Shown: positions 23,247 through 34,410 of the stretch, in pieces
How the letters are laid out: every line of letters begins with the position of its first letter
Position numbering within the stretch: the first letter of the stretch is position 1
NCBI GenBank assembly: GCA_023101725.1
Contig: JALJCO010009052.1
Location: forward strand, 86,739-150,738
Direction of reading: 5' to 3'
Length of the DNA stretch: 64,000 nt
From: Atherinomorus stipes
Lineage: Eukaryota > Chordata > Actinopteri > Atheriniformes > Atherinidae
Notes under the pieces: generated by a model
Told to the model about the DNA's origin: nothing
Database searches by the model: none
Seen by the model: the letters and a program-made list of their open reading frames with translations, nothing else
Made by a program: the position numbers and the translations under genes

Positions 23247-25284
23247 TTTCTCTGAAACATGATGAATAAACAGGAGCTCAGCTGTGGATCAGCTTTCTCT
23301 GAAACATGATAAATAATCAGGAGCTCAGCTGTGGATCAGCTTTCTCTGAAACACGATGAATAAACAGGAGCTCAGCTGTGGATCAGCTTTCTCTGAAACA
23401 TGATGAATAAACAGGAGCTCAGCTGTGGATCAGCTTTCTCTGAAACATGATGAATAAACAGGGGCTCAGCTGTGGATCAGCTTTCTCTGAAACATGATGA
23501 ATAAACAGGAGCTCAGCTGTGGATCAGCTTTCTCTGAAACACGATGAATAAACAGGGGCTCAGCTGTGGATCAGCTTTCTCTGAAACATGATGAATAAAC
23601 AGGAGCTCAGCTGTGGATCAGCTTTCTCTGAAACACGATGAATAAACAGGAGCTCAGCTGTGGATCAGCTTTCTCTGAAACACGATGAATAAACAGGAGC
23701 TCAGCTGTGGATCAGCTTTCTCTGAAACATGATGAATAAACAGGAGCTCAGCTGTGGATCAGCTTTCTCTGAAACACGATGAATAAACAGGAGCTCAGCT
23801 GTGGATCAGCTTTCTCTGAAACATGATGAATAAACAGGAGCTCAGCTGTGGATCAGCTTTCTCTGAAACATGATGAATAAACAGGAGCTCAGCTGTGGAT
23901 CAGCTTTCTCTGAAACACGCCGAATAAACAGGAGCTCAGCTGTGGATCAGCTTTCTCTGAAACACGATGAATAAACAGGAGCTCAGCTGTGGATCAGCTT
24001 TCTCTGAAACATGATGAATAAACAGGAGCTCAGCTGTGGATCAGCTTTCTCTGAAACATGATGAATAAACAGGAGCTCAGCTGTGGATCAGCTTTCTCTG
24101 AAACACGATGAATAAACAGGAGCTCAGCTGTGGATCAGCTTTCTCTGAAACATGATGAATAAACAGGAGCTCAGCTGTGGATCAGCTTTCTCTGAAACAC
24201 GATGAATAAACAGGGGCTCAGCTGTGGATCAGCTTTCTCTGAAACATGATGAATAAACAGGAGCTCAGCTGTGGATCAGCTTTCTCTGAAACATGATGAA
24301 TAAACAGGGGCTCAGCTGTGGATCAGCTTTCTCTGAAACACGCCGAATAAACAGGGGCTCAGCTGTGGATCAGCTTTCTCTGAAACATGATGAATAAACA
24401 GGAGCTCAGCTGTGGATCAGCTTTCTCTGAAACACGATGAATAAACAGGAGCTCAGCTGTGGATCAGCTTTCTCTGAAACACGATGAATAAACAGGAGCT
24501 CAGCTGTGGATCAGCTTTCTCTGAAACATGATGAATAAACAGGAGCTCAGCTGTGGATCAGCTTTCTCTGAAACACGATGAATAAACAGGAGCTCAGCTG
24601 TGGATCAGCTTTCTCTGAAACATGATGAATAAACAGGAGCTCAGCTGTGGATCAGCTTTCTCTGAAACACGATGAATAAACAGGAGCTCAGCTGTGGATC
24701 AGCTTTCTCTGAAACATGATGAATAAACAGGAGCTCAGCTGTGGATCAGCTTTCTCTGAAACATGATGAATAAACAGGAGCTCAGCTGTGGATCAGCTTT
24801 CTCTGAAACATGATGAATAAACAGGAGCTCAGCTGTGGATCAGCTTTCTCTGAAACATGATGAATAAACAGGGGCTCAGCTGTGGATCAGCTTTCTCTGA
24901 AACATGATGAATAAACAGGAGCTCAGCTGTGGATCAGCTTTCTCTGAAACATGATGAATAAACAGGAGCTCAGCTGTGGATCAGCTTTCTCTGAAACATG
25001 ATGAATAAACAGGAGCTCAGCTGTGGATCAGCTTTCTCTGAAACATGATGAATAAACAGGAGCTCAGCTGTGGATCAGCTTTCTCTGAAACATGATGAAT
25101 AAACAGGAGCTCAGCTGTGGATCAGCTTTCTCTGACACATGATGAATAAACAGGAGCTCAGCTGTGGATCAGCTTTCTCTGAAACATGATGAATAAACAG
25201 GAGCTCAGCTGTGGATCAGCTTTCTCTGACACATGATGAATAAACAGGAGCTCAGCTGTGGATCAGCTTTCTCTGAAACACGAT
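23247..25284 (+). repeat. 47-bp minisatellite, about 43 copies, very homogeneous
   Basis: The unit starts tttctctgaaacatgatgaa, then taaacaggagctcagctgtg, then gatcagc. Variation is almost limited to catga/cacga, gagct/gggct, a rare cgccg and two gacac units near the right end. Each unit holds CAGCTG (an E-box core) and GAGCTC. The homogeneity suggests recent expansion or efficient homogenisation. Confidence 0.97.
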
Positions 25285-25407
25285 CATCTAATCTGCAAGT
25301 AGCCAAAGAAGTGATTCCTACACAAGCCAAATTTCCTTGATAGTTGTTGCAACCTCCGGTGGCCATGAGGTGACCCCGAAGAAGTCATTTTTTTGTAGTT
25401 CTCCCTT

Positions 25408-25450
25408 CATCCACTAGGGGCTGCAAAACAGGGGCAGCCCCTAGTGGATG
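25408..25450. repeat. Perfect palindrome, 17-bp arms
   Basis: Arms catccactaggggctgc (25408-25424) and its exact complement (25434-25450) around a 9-base loop. Each arm contains CCACTAGGGG, which resembles the core of a CTCF site, so two inverted half-matches face each other. Confidence 0.9.
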
Positions 25451-25530
25451 GGGATTTGGTTTTGAGGGCTACTAAGATTGAGGGTTGAGCAGAGCTTGAG
25501 GGTTAAGATAGAATTTGGAATATGCCCGTG

Positions 25531-25550
25531 TATAAAAGGGTATAAAAGGA
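25531..25550 (+). promoter_or_regulatory. Two tandem TATA-box-like motifs
   Basis: tataaaaggg and tataaaagga lie directly next to each other, about 80 bp after the palindrome. No transcript start or reading frame could be tied to them. Confidence 0.35.
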
Positions 25551-27035
25551 CCCTGTGTGTGTCGTCGTCCCCCCCCGGCTCATGATGGGAGTGGGGTCAC
25601 ACAGGCGGTACGACCACCCCCCATACACTCTATGACCCGCCTCTCACAAGTGGTTGTGAGCTGTCGTTATTTTATGTGTTTAGGTGTCTAAGTGTGGTTA
25701 AAACTGGGGAGCAGGCTGTCTCTGGACGCGGTGAATGAAGGCACTTTGATGCCCCCCCCCACTGTGCCCGCTTGTCACGCACCCTCCCCAAGACCCTATT
25801 GTGTGTGTGTGAGGTGTGAGGTAAAGTGAAGGGGGAGAAAGGTCTTGGGAAGGGAGACCAGAGGGGTGTGGATTCCTCTCTGGAAGTTGAGCCGTTGTCG
25901 GCATTAGACACCCCTGCCTCCCGGGATCCCTCCAGGCCAGAAGGGAGCCAGGCACGGACGCCCCCACGGCCAGGCAACTGGCATTCACTGCAAAGGGGCC
26001 ATTGGCGGCCCCCGGGGACACCCAACCACCCCAGGCCAGGAAGGGGGGCAGGTCAAGTTTACCTTCATGTCAACTGTGAGGCGGGTTAATGTTTTTGTAA
26101 CTCATCCGTTTAGATGTTATTTAATCTTGAAATTACACATAATTAGGGGCGTGTCCTTATGATTGACATGCGGCAGACTGGAAGCCGGCCTGCCGGCCGG
26201 TGGCTAGCAGATACCTCCTTGTTTGCTCTCAGTAAGGTCTCAGTGTGTAGCAGAGCAGCACAATGGCAGTTTTTAGTCAGATAAGAGCAAGTCTAAGCAT
26301 GTTATACCTTAAAGGAGAAGTTCAGGATTTTTGACATAGGGCCTCATTTTCAAGTGAGCCAGGATACTACTTATGACTGAAGACAGTTTCATCATATTTC
26401 ATTCCGTTATTCTAGTTCCAGTGGGTCACCAATGCTAATGCTAGTGGAAGTCAATAGGAATCTGCTAGCCTGTCATTAATAACAATCTTATCCACTCCAC
26501 AGAACATTTGAGGCAAATCATTTCTAACTTCAGACTATCTGTGTAAATGCCGTGTTAACAGAATAATGTTACAATAAAACTAACCTGCGTTTTGTTGCAT
26601 TTTGATTGTTGCTGCTGAGAAACTTTCCAAAGTTTTACTTCCTGTATTTGGCAGCAGTGATGTCATCTGCTGCTACGTGCATGAAGGAATCTGATTACAC
26701 AATAAAGTCTTATAAAGTCTACCTTATAGGCCTACCTTATTACCTTATAAAGTCTAAACTACGGCCATGTCTAAAAGGCATGAGGATGTGTTGGGTTTTG
26801 AAGATGATTTCGAACTTTTTTCATCAAACTGTCACCATGTCTCTGTGAACCGGAATACACTGGCAAAGGTAGTAAGCTGGTAAGAAACTAGTTCCTCAAT
26901 ATGTAATGCTAAATTTGTCATACAAGGCTAGTTTTACTTTTTTAACACATGAGTTTACTAGTTTAACACAACATTGACACAGATAGACTTGCTGATTTGC
27001 GTCGGATCATCTGTGGAGTGGATAAGATTGGTTTT

Positions 27036-30000
27036 TTTTTTATTCAGAAATATTTTTATTGGTTTTCAATATACATTTGACAGAGATAAACATACAGGAA
27101 AAAACAATCCCTCTACCTTGGAAAGAACAAAACACCCTAAAGAAGAGAAAAAAAAAAAGAAGAAAAAGAAAGAAAAGGGGGGGGGGGGGGGACACACCAC
27201 CCACTCACTGCGTAAGCATTTTATTCACTGTTTATATCAACCTTATGAGCCACATGGCACTCTTTTGCATCTGTTTTATTATAGAACGGGGAATGCATGT
27301 AAGAAGGGACCCCATGTATCCTCAAAAGCACAGGGCGTTTGTTTAAGTGAGCACCTTATCCTTTCCAATTTTAAACAAGACATGACATCCTGCAGCCACT
27401 GTGTATGTGTAGGAGGGGAGACACCCTTCCATTTAAGTAAGATGGCACGGCGAGCCAAAAGTAAAGCAAAAGCTAAACATTGTTTTTTGCTAGCACTGAG
27501 CTGCCTTTCACTTCCAGAAACCCTGAAAAGGGCCATTATAGGGTAAAGTTTAAGCCTGGAGTCCAAAAGTTGAGATAATGTCTTGAAGATGTTCTCCCAA
27601 AAGTGGCCCAAATGCGGGCAGAACCAGAACATGTGGCCAAGAGAGGCCACCGTCTGGTGACATCTGATACACATTGGGCTAACCTCAGGGTACATAGAGG
27701 ACAGCTTGGCCCTAGAGATGTGCACCCTATGCACAATTTTAAATTGATTTAACTGATGGCGGGCACAGAAAGAAGACGAGTGTACTAGTTTAAGTGCCCC
27801 AGACCAATCATCGTCTGAGATAGTGCCACCCAAGTCCTCCTCCCAAGCTTTGTTAAATCTATCACCCGGAGGGCTTCTAAGTTCTAATAAGGTATTGTAT
27901 AGCTTATAGATGAGGCCCCCGGATGGCCTTAATGATAGGATTTTATCTAGCATAGTTATTTGTGGAGAATTCAAGGAGTCAGGCAGTTGTGAAGTAAGGA
28001 AATGTCTCATCTGGAGATATCGAAAAAAAAAATCTGACTTTAAAAGGTTAAATTGGTCTTTTAACTCTGAGAAAGGCATTATGGAATCATCTTTGAGTAG
28101 ATGTTTAAAGCGAGTGATGCCCTCACGGTGCCATCTCTGAAGCCTGTGTCAATTGTAGAGGGCTTGAAAAAAATATTCAGAATAGGACTCAAAACCGAAA
28201 AACTGATGAAGCCAAACTGTTTCCTGAACTGAACCCAAATTTTCAAAGTGTGTTTTACCACAGGATTTTCCAGAGACCTGGTCGAGGGTAGAGGCAAGGC
28301 AGAGCCCACCCAGGCCAGAGGGGAGGACGTGGATAAAAAAAGCTCCAATGTTACCCAGTCAGGGCGCTCAGGCTGCTCGTAATAAGAGGACCAATGCACT
28401 AAACACCTCAGATTGGCTGCCCAATAGTAAAAGCAAAAGTTAAGCAGAAGCCCCCACTAGTCCTAGACTTTTGAAGATGAGTTTTGTTTAAACGTGGTCG
28501 TTTACCTTGCCATATATATGAGGATATGATTGAATCAAGCTGTTGAAAGAAGGAGCAAGGAATGAAAATTGGCAGTGTCTGAAAGAGATATAGGAATTTT
28601 GGAAGGATAACCATTTTAACAGAATTCACCCGACCCACTAGAGATATTGATAAGGGTGACCACTTCGATGTCAGTTGCCTTGTCTGATTTAAGAGGGCTA
28701 CCAGGTTTTCTTTATATAAATTTTTGTCCTTTCTGGTAACTATAACTCCTAGGTATGAAAACTTACTGTGCTCCACCTTAAAGTTCAAATTGGAAAAGTC
28801 TAATGCCCTTGCTTTATCATTCATTGGAAATAATTCACTTTTGCTAATGTTCAGTTTATAGCCGGAAAGGGTACCAAAGTGACTTAGCAACGATAGAGCA
28901 GTAGGGAGTGATTCAGTTGGGTTTGAAATGTAAAGCAGAAGGTCATCCGCATAAAGAGAGACTCTATGCTCCACTCTTCCTCGCCAAACACCAGATAGGC
29001 CATCGGAAGTGCGAAGAGCTATAGCGAGAGGTTCTATAGCTAGGTTAAAAAGTATAGGACTGAGGGGACACCCTTGACGGGTACCACGTTGTAGGTTGAA
29101 AGGTGTTGACCTTTGGGAATTTGTACGAATCATGGCAGTGGGCTGTGAGTAGAGCATCTTAATCCACATGGTAAAAGAAGCACCAAAACCAAATTTATTG
29201 AGCACAGCGAATAGGTAGGGCCATTCCACGTGGTCAAATGCCTTCTCTGCGTCAATGGAGACAATACATTCTGGCATATCCTCCTGAGTGGTATAATAAA
29301 ACCAGTGTTTTATTTAAAAAAACAGTGTTTTATTACTGGTTTTATTTTTTAAAAAAGTGTTTTTAATAAAACCAGTTTGGTCTTTCGATATAATGGTGGG
29401 AAGAGGGTCTTCCAGTCTGTAGGCCAACACTTTTGCAAGGATTCTTACATCTGTATTCAGCAGGGATATGGGCCTATATGAGGCACAGTTGGTCGGGTCT
29501 TTATCCTTCTTTGCAATCAATGTAATACATGCCTCCGTGAAAGACTGAGGCGCTTTACCCAGTTTAGATGATTCCGAGAGGACAGAACATAGTAACGGTG
29601 AGAGTACATGAGAGAACTTCTTAAAAAAATTCTGCTGGAAATCCGTCTGGACCCGGACATTTGTTTGACTGCATTGAGGTTATAGCCTTTGCAATTTCTA
29701 AATGGGAAATTGGCTCCTCCAGCTTTCTGGCAAAGTCCACAGAGAGCTTAGGAATGTCAAGGTTATCCAGAAAATTGTTAATTGAATCGGTCACTGCACA
29801 GGACTCGGAAGTGTAAAGTTTTGTGTCAAATTCCTTAAAAGCCATGTTGATCTTTAAGGGATCTGATGTAGTCTCACCATCACTTAGCTGTATTCTATGA
29901 ATGCCTTGTTTGGACTTAGAACTCTTAAGTTGATTGGCTAGTAATTTATCGGATTTATCCCCATGGGCATAAAACATAGTTTTATTCTTTAAGAGCAGCT

Positions 30001-31567
30001 GTTCAACATGATGGGTGGTTAACAAATCAAACTTAGCCTTCAGCTCGACTCTTCTTTTATATAGATTGGGGCATCTATTCAAGGCATACTGCTGGTCTAT
30101 TTCTCTGATCTGGCGAATGAGTTTATTCTGCTCCTGAGATGATTTGCGTTTCATTTGAACAGTATAAGCAATGATCTGTCCACGCAGGTAGGCTTTGAGT
30201 GTATCCCACAAGGTAAGGAGGGAGATGTCTGGGTTCATGTTAGTATCAAGAAAAAAAAGTTATTTCCTTCTCTATGAACCTGACAAAGTGTGCATCTGAT
30301 AACAAGGTTGAATTAAATCGCCTCTGTCTACACCAAGGGGGGAAGACCAGGGAGTAACATAGAGAGCGTAATCGGTGAGTGATCAGATATAACAATTGGT
30401 TGGTATTCACAGGCGGTAATAAATGGCAAAAGAGCATTGTTAACAAAAAAATAGTCTATTCTGGAATATGTATGGTGGACTGATGAAAAAAAGGAGAACT
30501 CTTTGTCATTCGGGTGTAGGAAGCGCCAGATGTCACCTATACCGAAGTCATTGAGAAAGCCATTAATGGCACGAGCTGACTTACTTGTCAAGCTGGGATT
30601 ATTAGAGGACCTGTCCAAGGCTGGATCCAACCAGCAGTTAAGATCACCCCCAAGAATGAGGTTATAAGTGTTTGTCTGGCAATAATGAAAACAGTTTATT
30701 AAAAACATTTGCATCATCTACGTTTGGAGCATATATGTTCACCAAGACAACTAATGTGTTGTACAGCTTGCCAGAGACAATCACATATCGACCATAGATA
30801 TCTGATGTTACCTCATGTGGTACAAATGAAACATCATGGTTAATGAGTATTGAGACCCCTCGAGATTTGGCCTGAAATGAGGAACTGAAACTTTGGCCAG
30901 GCCAGCGCAGCAATCGGTTCAAGTCTGAATTATGAATATGGGTTTCCTGTAGAAAAGCAATTTCGGTTTTAAGCTGCTTCAGGTGGAAGAAATTTTTTTT
31001 TCGTTTAACTGGATGATTTAATCCCTTCACATTCCAGCTCACAAAATTAAGGCCATTCATTGCGCAATACAAATGAGAGGGTGAGCATAGAACTGGTTGT
31101 GGCATCTTGGTGATAGAAACAAATAAGCAAAGTGACCAGCACTTTTCCCGAAGGTTGATAAACAAAAAGAACAAACATAGGTATCAGCAGCGCCCCCCCC
31201 CCCCCCCCCCCCAAAAAAAAAAGGGACAGCTGCAATAAAAACCCCAACAAAACCAAAAAAAAGAAATGCAGCAAGCTCCATAAAGTAAACAAAGTCCCAC
31301 GTTCGCTTTCCAAGTAATACACACAACTATAAAACTACAGCTCCAGCAGACTTGTAGATTATGTTTCCCCTGCATGAGTATCAGTGAATTAACTTTTATC
31401 AATAATACCGTGTGAGACAGAGAGGTTGTTATTCCAACACAAATCCAAATTGCTGTTGCAACGGGCCTTTCAAATAAATTTAAAGAAAAATGCACAGCAC
31501 CTTGCATGAAGCATGCTTGAAAAGCGGTCTCCTCAAATATTTGTACAATTCAAACAGTCAAAATATA
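27036..31567 (-). mobile_element. L1-clade LINE, 5' truncated, with 15-bp target duplication
   Basis: A 4.5-kb insertion on the minus strand. It is bounded by GATAAGATTGGTTTT at 27021-27035 and 31568-31582 and ends in a poly(A) tail (T-run at 27032-27040 on plus). On the minus strand the site reads TT then AAAACC, the L1 endonuclease preference. It carries nearly all of ORF2 but no recognisable ORF1; about 500 bp of AT-rich leader with a long G-run lies upstream. The 3' UTR contains a polypyrimidine tract opposite the A/G-rich run at 27150-27193. An AATAAA-like signal sits just before the tail. Confidence 0.9.
27279..31060 (-). pseudogene. L1 ORF2 (endonuclease and reverse transcriptase), frameshifted
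   Basis: From ATG at 31060 (MNGLNFVSWNVKGLNHP) to a stop at 27279 it spans about 1,260 codons, the usual L1 ORF2 size. The endonuclease signatures are all visible but in two frames: WNVKG, LQETH (31060-30662), then LGGDLN, SRIDYF and SDHSP (30717-30328). The reverse transcriptase follows: PGPDGFPAEFF (about 29650), SYRPISLLN (29470), IDAEKAFD (29250), RQGCPLSP (29070) and the catalytic YADD (about 28945). A C-terminal CX2CX8HX4C zinc knuckle lies near 27660. Several frameshifts and an AT-rich insertion at 29285-29375 between RT motifs show that it is dead. It would nick and copy RNA at the target if intact. Confidence 0.9.
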
Positions 31568-31732
31568 GATAAGATTGGTTTTAATGACAGGCTAGCAGAT
31601 TCCTATTGACTTCCACTAGCATTAGCATCAGCAACGGGATGAAATATGTTGAAACTGTCTTCAGTGATACGTAGGATTCTGGCTCACTTGTAAATGAGGC
31701 CCTATGTCAGAAATTCTGAACTTCCCCTTTAA

Positions 31733-33242
31733 CCCTGCCGCTTAGGAGGCTAATCTCCGTTAGCTCCTGTTAGTTTCATGTTAGCTTGGTTTGCATTTAG
31801 CCCAGAGTACGTTGGCTGTCAATCATTTGCCCTGCGGCCGCGGTGTGCCCATTTTAGTATTTTCCGGGAGTGACGACACACATGACACGGTAAGATGGCG
31901 ACGGTGGGACACGCCCACCTAGCTTCACTTTCCTCTATTCAGATGAGACCAGATACTACGTCCATCTCTATTAACGGTCTATGTAGTTGTTGAAAGCTCA
32001 TAAAAGTGTCATCAATATTGAGATCTTTAATACTTTGTATGGCTTTGTCATGCCATATTTGAAATCTGAAAGCGATGGCTGAAAGAAATGATTATTTAAA
32101 GTTGTACTTCCGTGGTGATGTCATTAATATTTCTGTGTTCTCCATTATTATTGAATGCATTCTGCATCGTTTCTGTTTAAAAAACCTTCTGGTATCTTTG
32201 TATCCAGCTGTATTTGTATACTAGAAGAGAGGCTTGTGGTCCAACGGCAGCTTTTCCGGGTCCTTCTCATGAATTTCCGTCTGATTGGCTGCCTCCCATC
32301 AGTGTATGAAGGAAGCTCCGCCCTCCGCTCTTATTTTGTTACAGACAGGAAATAGAGCCGACAAACAAGTTTGTTCCGCCATGCTAACAAACAGTTAGCT
32401 AATTAGCTTCTCAACTCCGAAGCTACAGTCGTGCCGTCTTTACTTCTAGTGTGTAGTGGAGGGTTACCTGCCTTCCAATGGACAGACAGAAACCCTGATC
32501 TGATCCAAGTCTGATCCAAACGCTTTCAGAAGCATGAAAACATACTGGAGACGGAAAATGTGGGGGACCAAGACAACGTTGAAGGAGGCATCTGAACATC
32601 AGGGAGACCTCCTGCTTGCAGCCGGCAGGCTGGACGACGTCCTCAGAGAGGCTGCAGGAAGACGACTGGAAATGGAAATATGAGGAGCTTACAACCGTAA
32701 GATAAGAGAGAGAACGTGGAAAATGAGCATGACGCTAAAAACGTGGATCTACTGCCATTTGTATGGAGGAGTGTTTTAGAACACATGGAATTGTAAGAAA
32801 AAGTCAGAGGTCTGATTTTTTTCCCCTGAAACAGTCTCAGAAAAACTGTCAGAATTCTGAGATTAAAGGGATAGTACACCAACAGAATATGATCCTTCAT
32901 CTTTTCCTCATCCTCATGCTGAGCAAGACTGGAGCACTTTTTAAATATCTCAAATGCAGCCAGAGATCCGGGGGGATTTTCGTTATCCCCTAACTTTCAT
33001 ATAATGGAGTTCACCAGCACTTGAACCAAAAAGGTCCATAAATGTCCACAAAAACTTGTCAATATTCCTCCATACTGCTCGTCCAATGTAATCCAAGTGT
33101 CCTGAGTGGGTAGCGTCCAGAATTTACTGGAAACAACGTCATTTAGTAGATTTTTAGAGCTTAAACAGTAGAACATTGTACTTCACCGATGCGCGTTCAT
33201 GCAAGACTACGGAAGCTGCGGCAGGCCAAACCAGACAAGATG
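31733..33242. other. Old DNA-element pieces and unassigned sequence
   Basis: The sequence gacacgcccacctagc with gtcaatcat near 31820-31920 mirrors ggggcgtgtcc and gattgacatg at 26145-26170. An older inverted-repeat element may therefore enclose the TTAA element. At 32863 a TTAA then agggatagtacaccaacag marks the left end of another TTAA family, cut by the foldback at 33243. No gene was recognised. Confidence 0.4.
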
Positions 33243-34366
33243 GGGGATTATCATGCTTCCGTGTTCCGAACTTCCGGTTTTAAACAGTTAGACGGCCCAC
33301 TTCCGGCCCAGTTCAATGTCCCTGCTTTACTTCGTAGATAACGTGAATAAACGCCAACCCTACTGAAATTTTCACGGATTCCAGACTGAAGTGATACTAA
33401 GGAAGAAGTGGATCAAAGCGATTCTCCAGAGTGAAGGGCCGAACTTTATAATAAAACAACATAGCAAGTTTGTTTGCAGCCGGTGGGTCACAACACCAGC
33501 ATGCTAGCATTAGCCAGCTAGTGTTTACCGACGTGCTTAACATTGTGCGTCTTAAAACACACAAACATCTGAAAATCGGGTCTGTACCCCCCGTTTCCAG
33601 TGGAACAACTGGGGACTGCCAAGAAAGGAGACGCTTTCAGATGCTTGTGTGTTTTCAGCCGCACAAAGTTAGGCACGTCATCGAGCTGGCTAATGCTAGC
33701 CTGCTAACAGTAGCCTGCCGGCTTCTACTCTGTTAAACTTTGTAAATCGGATAAACGCCAATGCCAAGTTTTCATTCCAGACTGAAGTGATGCTAAGGAA
33801 GAAGTGGATTAAAACAACCGATTCGCCGCGGTGAAGGACCGAACTTTATAATAAAACGACACACGTTTGTTTGTAGCCGGCAGTCTGCACAGTCGTGTTA
33901 GCAGGTTAGCATTAGCCAGCTTGATGACTTGCCTAACTTTGTGCGGCTGAAAACACACAAGCATCTGAAAGCGTCTCCTTTCTTGGCAGTCCCCAGTTGT
34001 TCCACTGGAAACGGGGGGGTACAGACCCGATTTTCAGATGTTTGTGTGTTTTAAGACGCACAATGTTAAGCACGTCAGTAAACGCTAGCTGGCTAATGCT
34101 AGCATGCTGTGAAGTGCCGGTGTTGTGCCCCACCGGCGACAAACAAACGTGTGTTTAATTATAAAGTTCGGCCCTTCACCGCGGCGAATCGATCGCTTTG
34201 ATCCAGCTTTTGATCCAGTATCACTTCAGTCTGGAATGAAAACTTAAGTATGTTTGGAGTTTATCCGATTTAAACAGTATAACAGAGCAGGAACGGCTGT
34301 CGTTAACATGGCCCGGAAGAGGAAGTGCCCAAATACCGGGAACTTCCGGTAAGCGTGATAATCCCC
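33243..34366. mobile_element. Foldback element, copy 2, dimer-like (1.1 kb)
   Basis: Starts ggggattatcatgcttcc and ends ggtaagcgtgataatcccc, as in the copy at 4925-5570. It contains the arm sequence more than once: aggaagaagtggat occurs at about 33400 and 33797. The central block (cagtggaacaactgggg) also occurs in both orientations, at 33598-33614 and inverted at 33992-34008. It is a rearranged, roughly doubled version. The open frames at 33470-33736 and 33933-34142 are mirror images of one palindrome, not genes. The flanks show no clear target duplication. Confidence 0.75.
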
Positions 34367-34373
34367 AATTGTG

Positions 34374-34377
34374 CTTT

Positions 34378-34409
<32 letters not shown>

Positions 34410-34410
34410 T
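34374..34410 (+). repeat. (CTTT)n microsatellite
   Basis: About nine CTTT repeats directly after the foldback element. Confidence 0.95.

Larger units (their letters stand above)
25285..26308. other. GC-rich region, no assigned gene
   Basis: Contains the 17-bp-arm palindrome at 25408-25450, two adjacent TATA-like boxes at 25531-25550 and a GC-rich stretch to 26060. Overlapping open frames on both strands (25672-26089) show only Pro/Gly/Arg-rich low complexity, as expected from base composition. It could be a repeat or a promoter; neither is proven. Confidence 0.4.
26313..31728. mobile_element. TTAA-flanked DNA element split by an L1
   Basis: Starts aggagaagttcaggatttt and ends aattctgaacttcccct, with TTAA at 26309-26312 and 31729-31732. 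The arms are about 190 bp: gacatagggcctcatttt, then tgctagtggaagtcaatagg and caatcttatccactccacag reappear inverted at 27011-27031 and 31570-31728. Without the LINE the element is about 870 bp with no transposase. TTAA with AGG ends suggests the Kolobok group. Confidence 0.8.

Noticed and set aside
25672..26089. Overlapping 87-117 codon frames
   Set aside because: Three frames over the same GC-rich stretch, Pro/Gly/Arg-rich with no domain; composition effect.
27059..27546. Plus-strand frames over the L1 3' end
   Set aside because: Antisense shadow of L1 ORF2 and its purine-rich 3' UTR.
33470..34142. Pair of similar small proteins on opposite strands
   Set aside because: They are the two arms of the foldback element read from each side.
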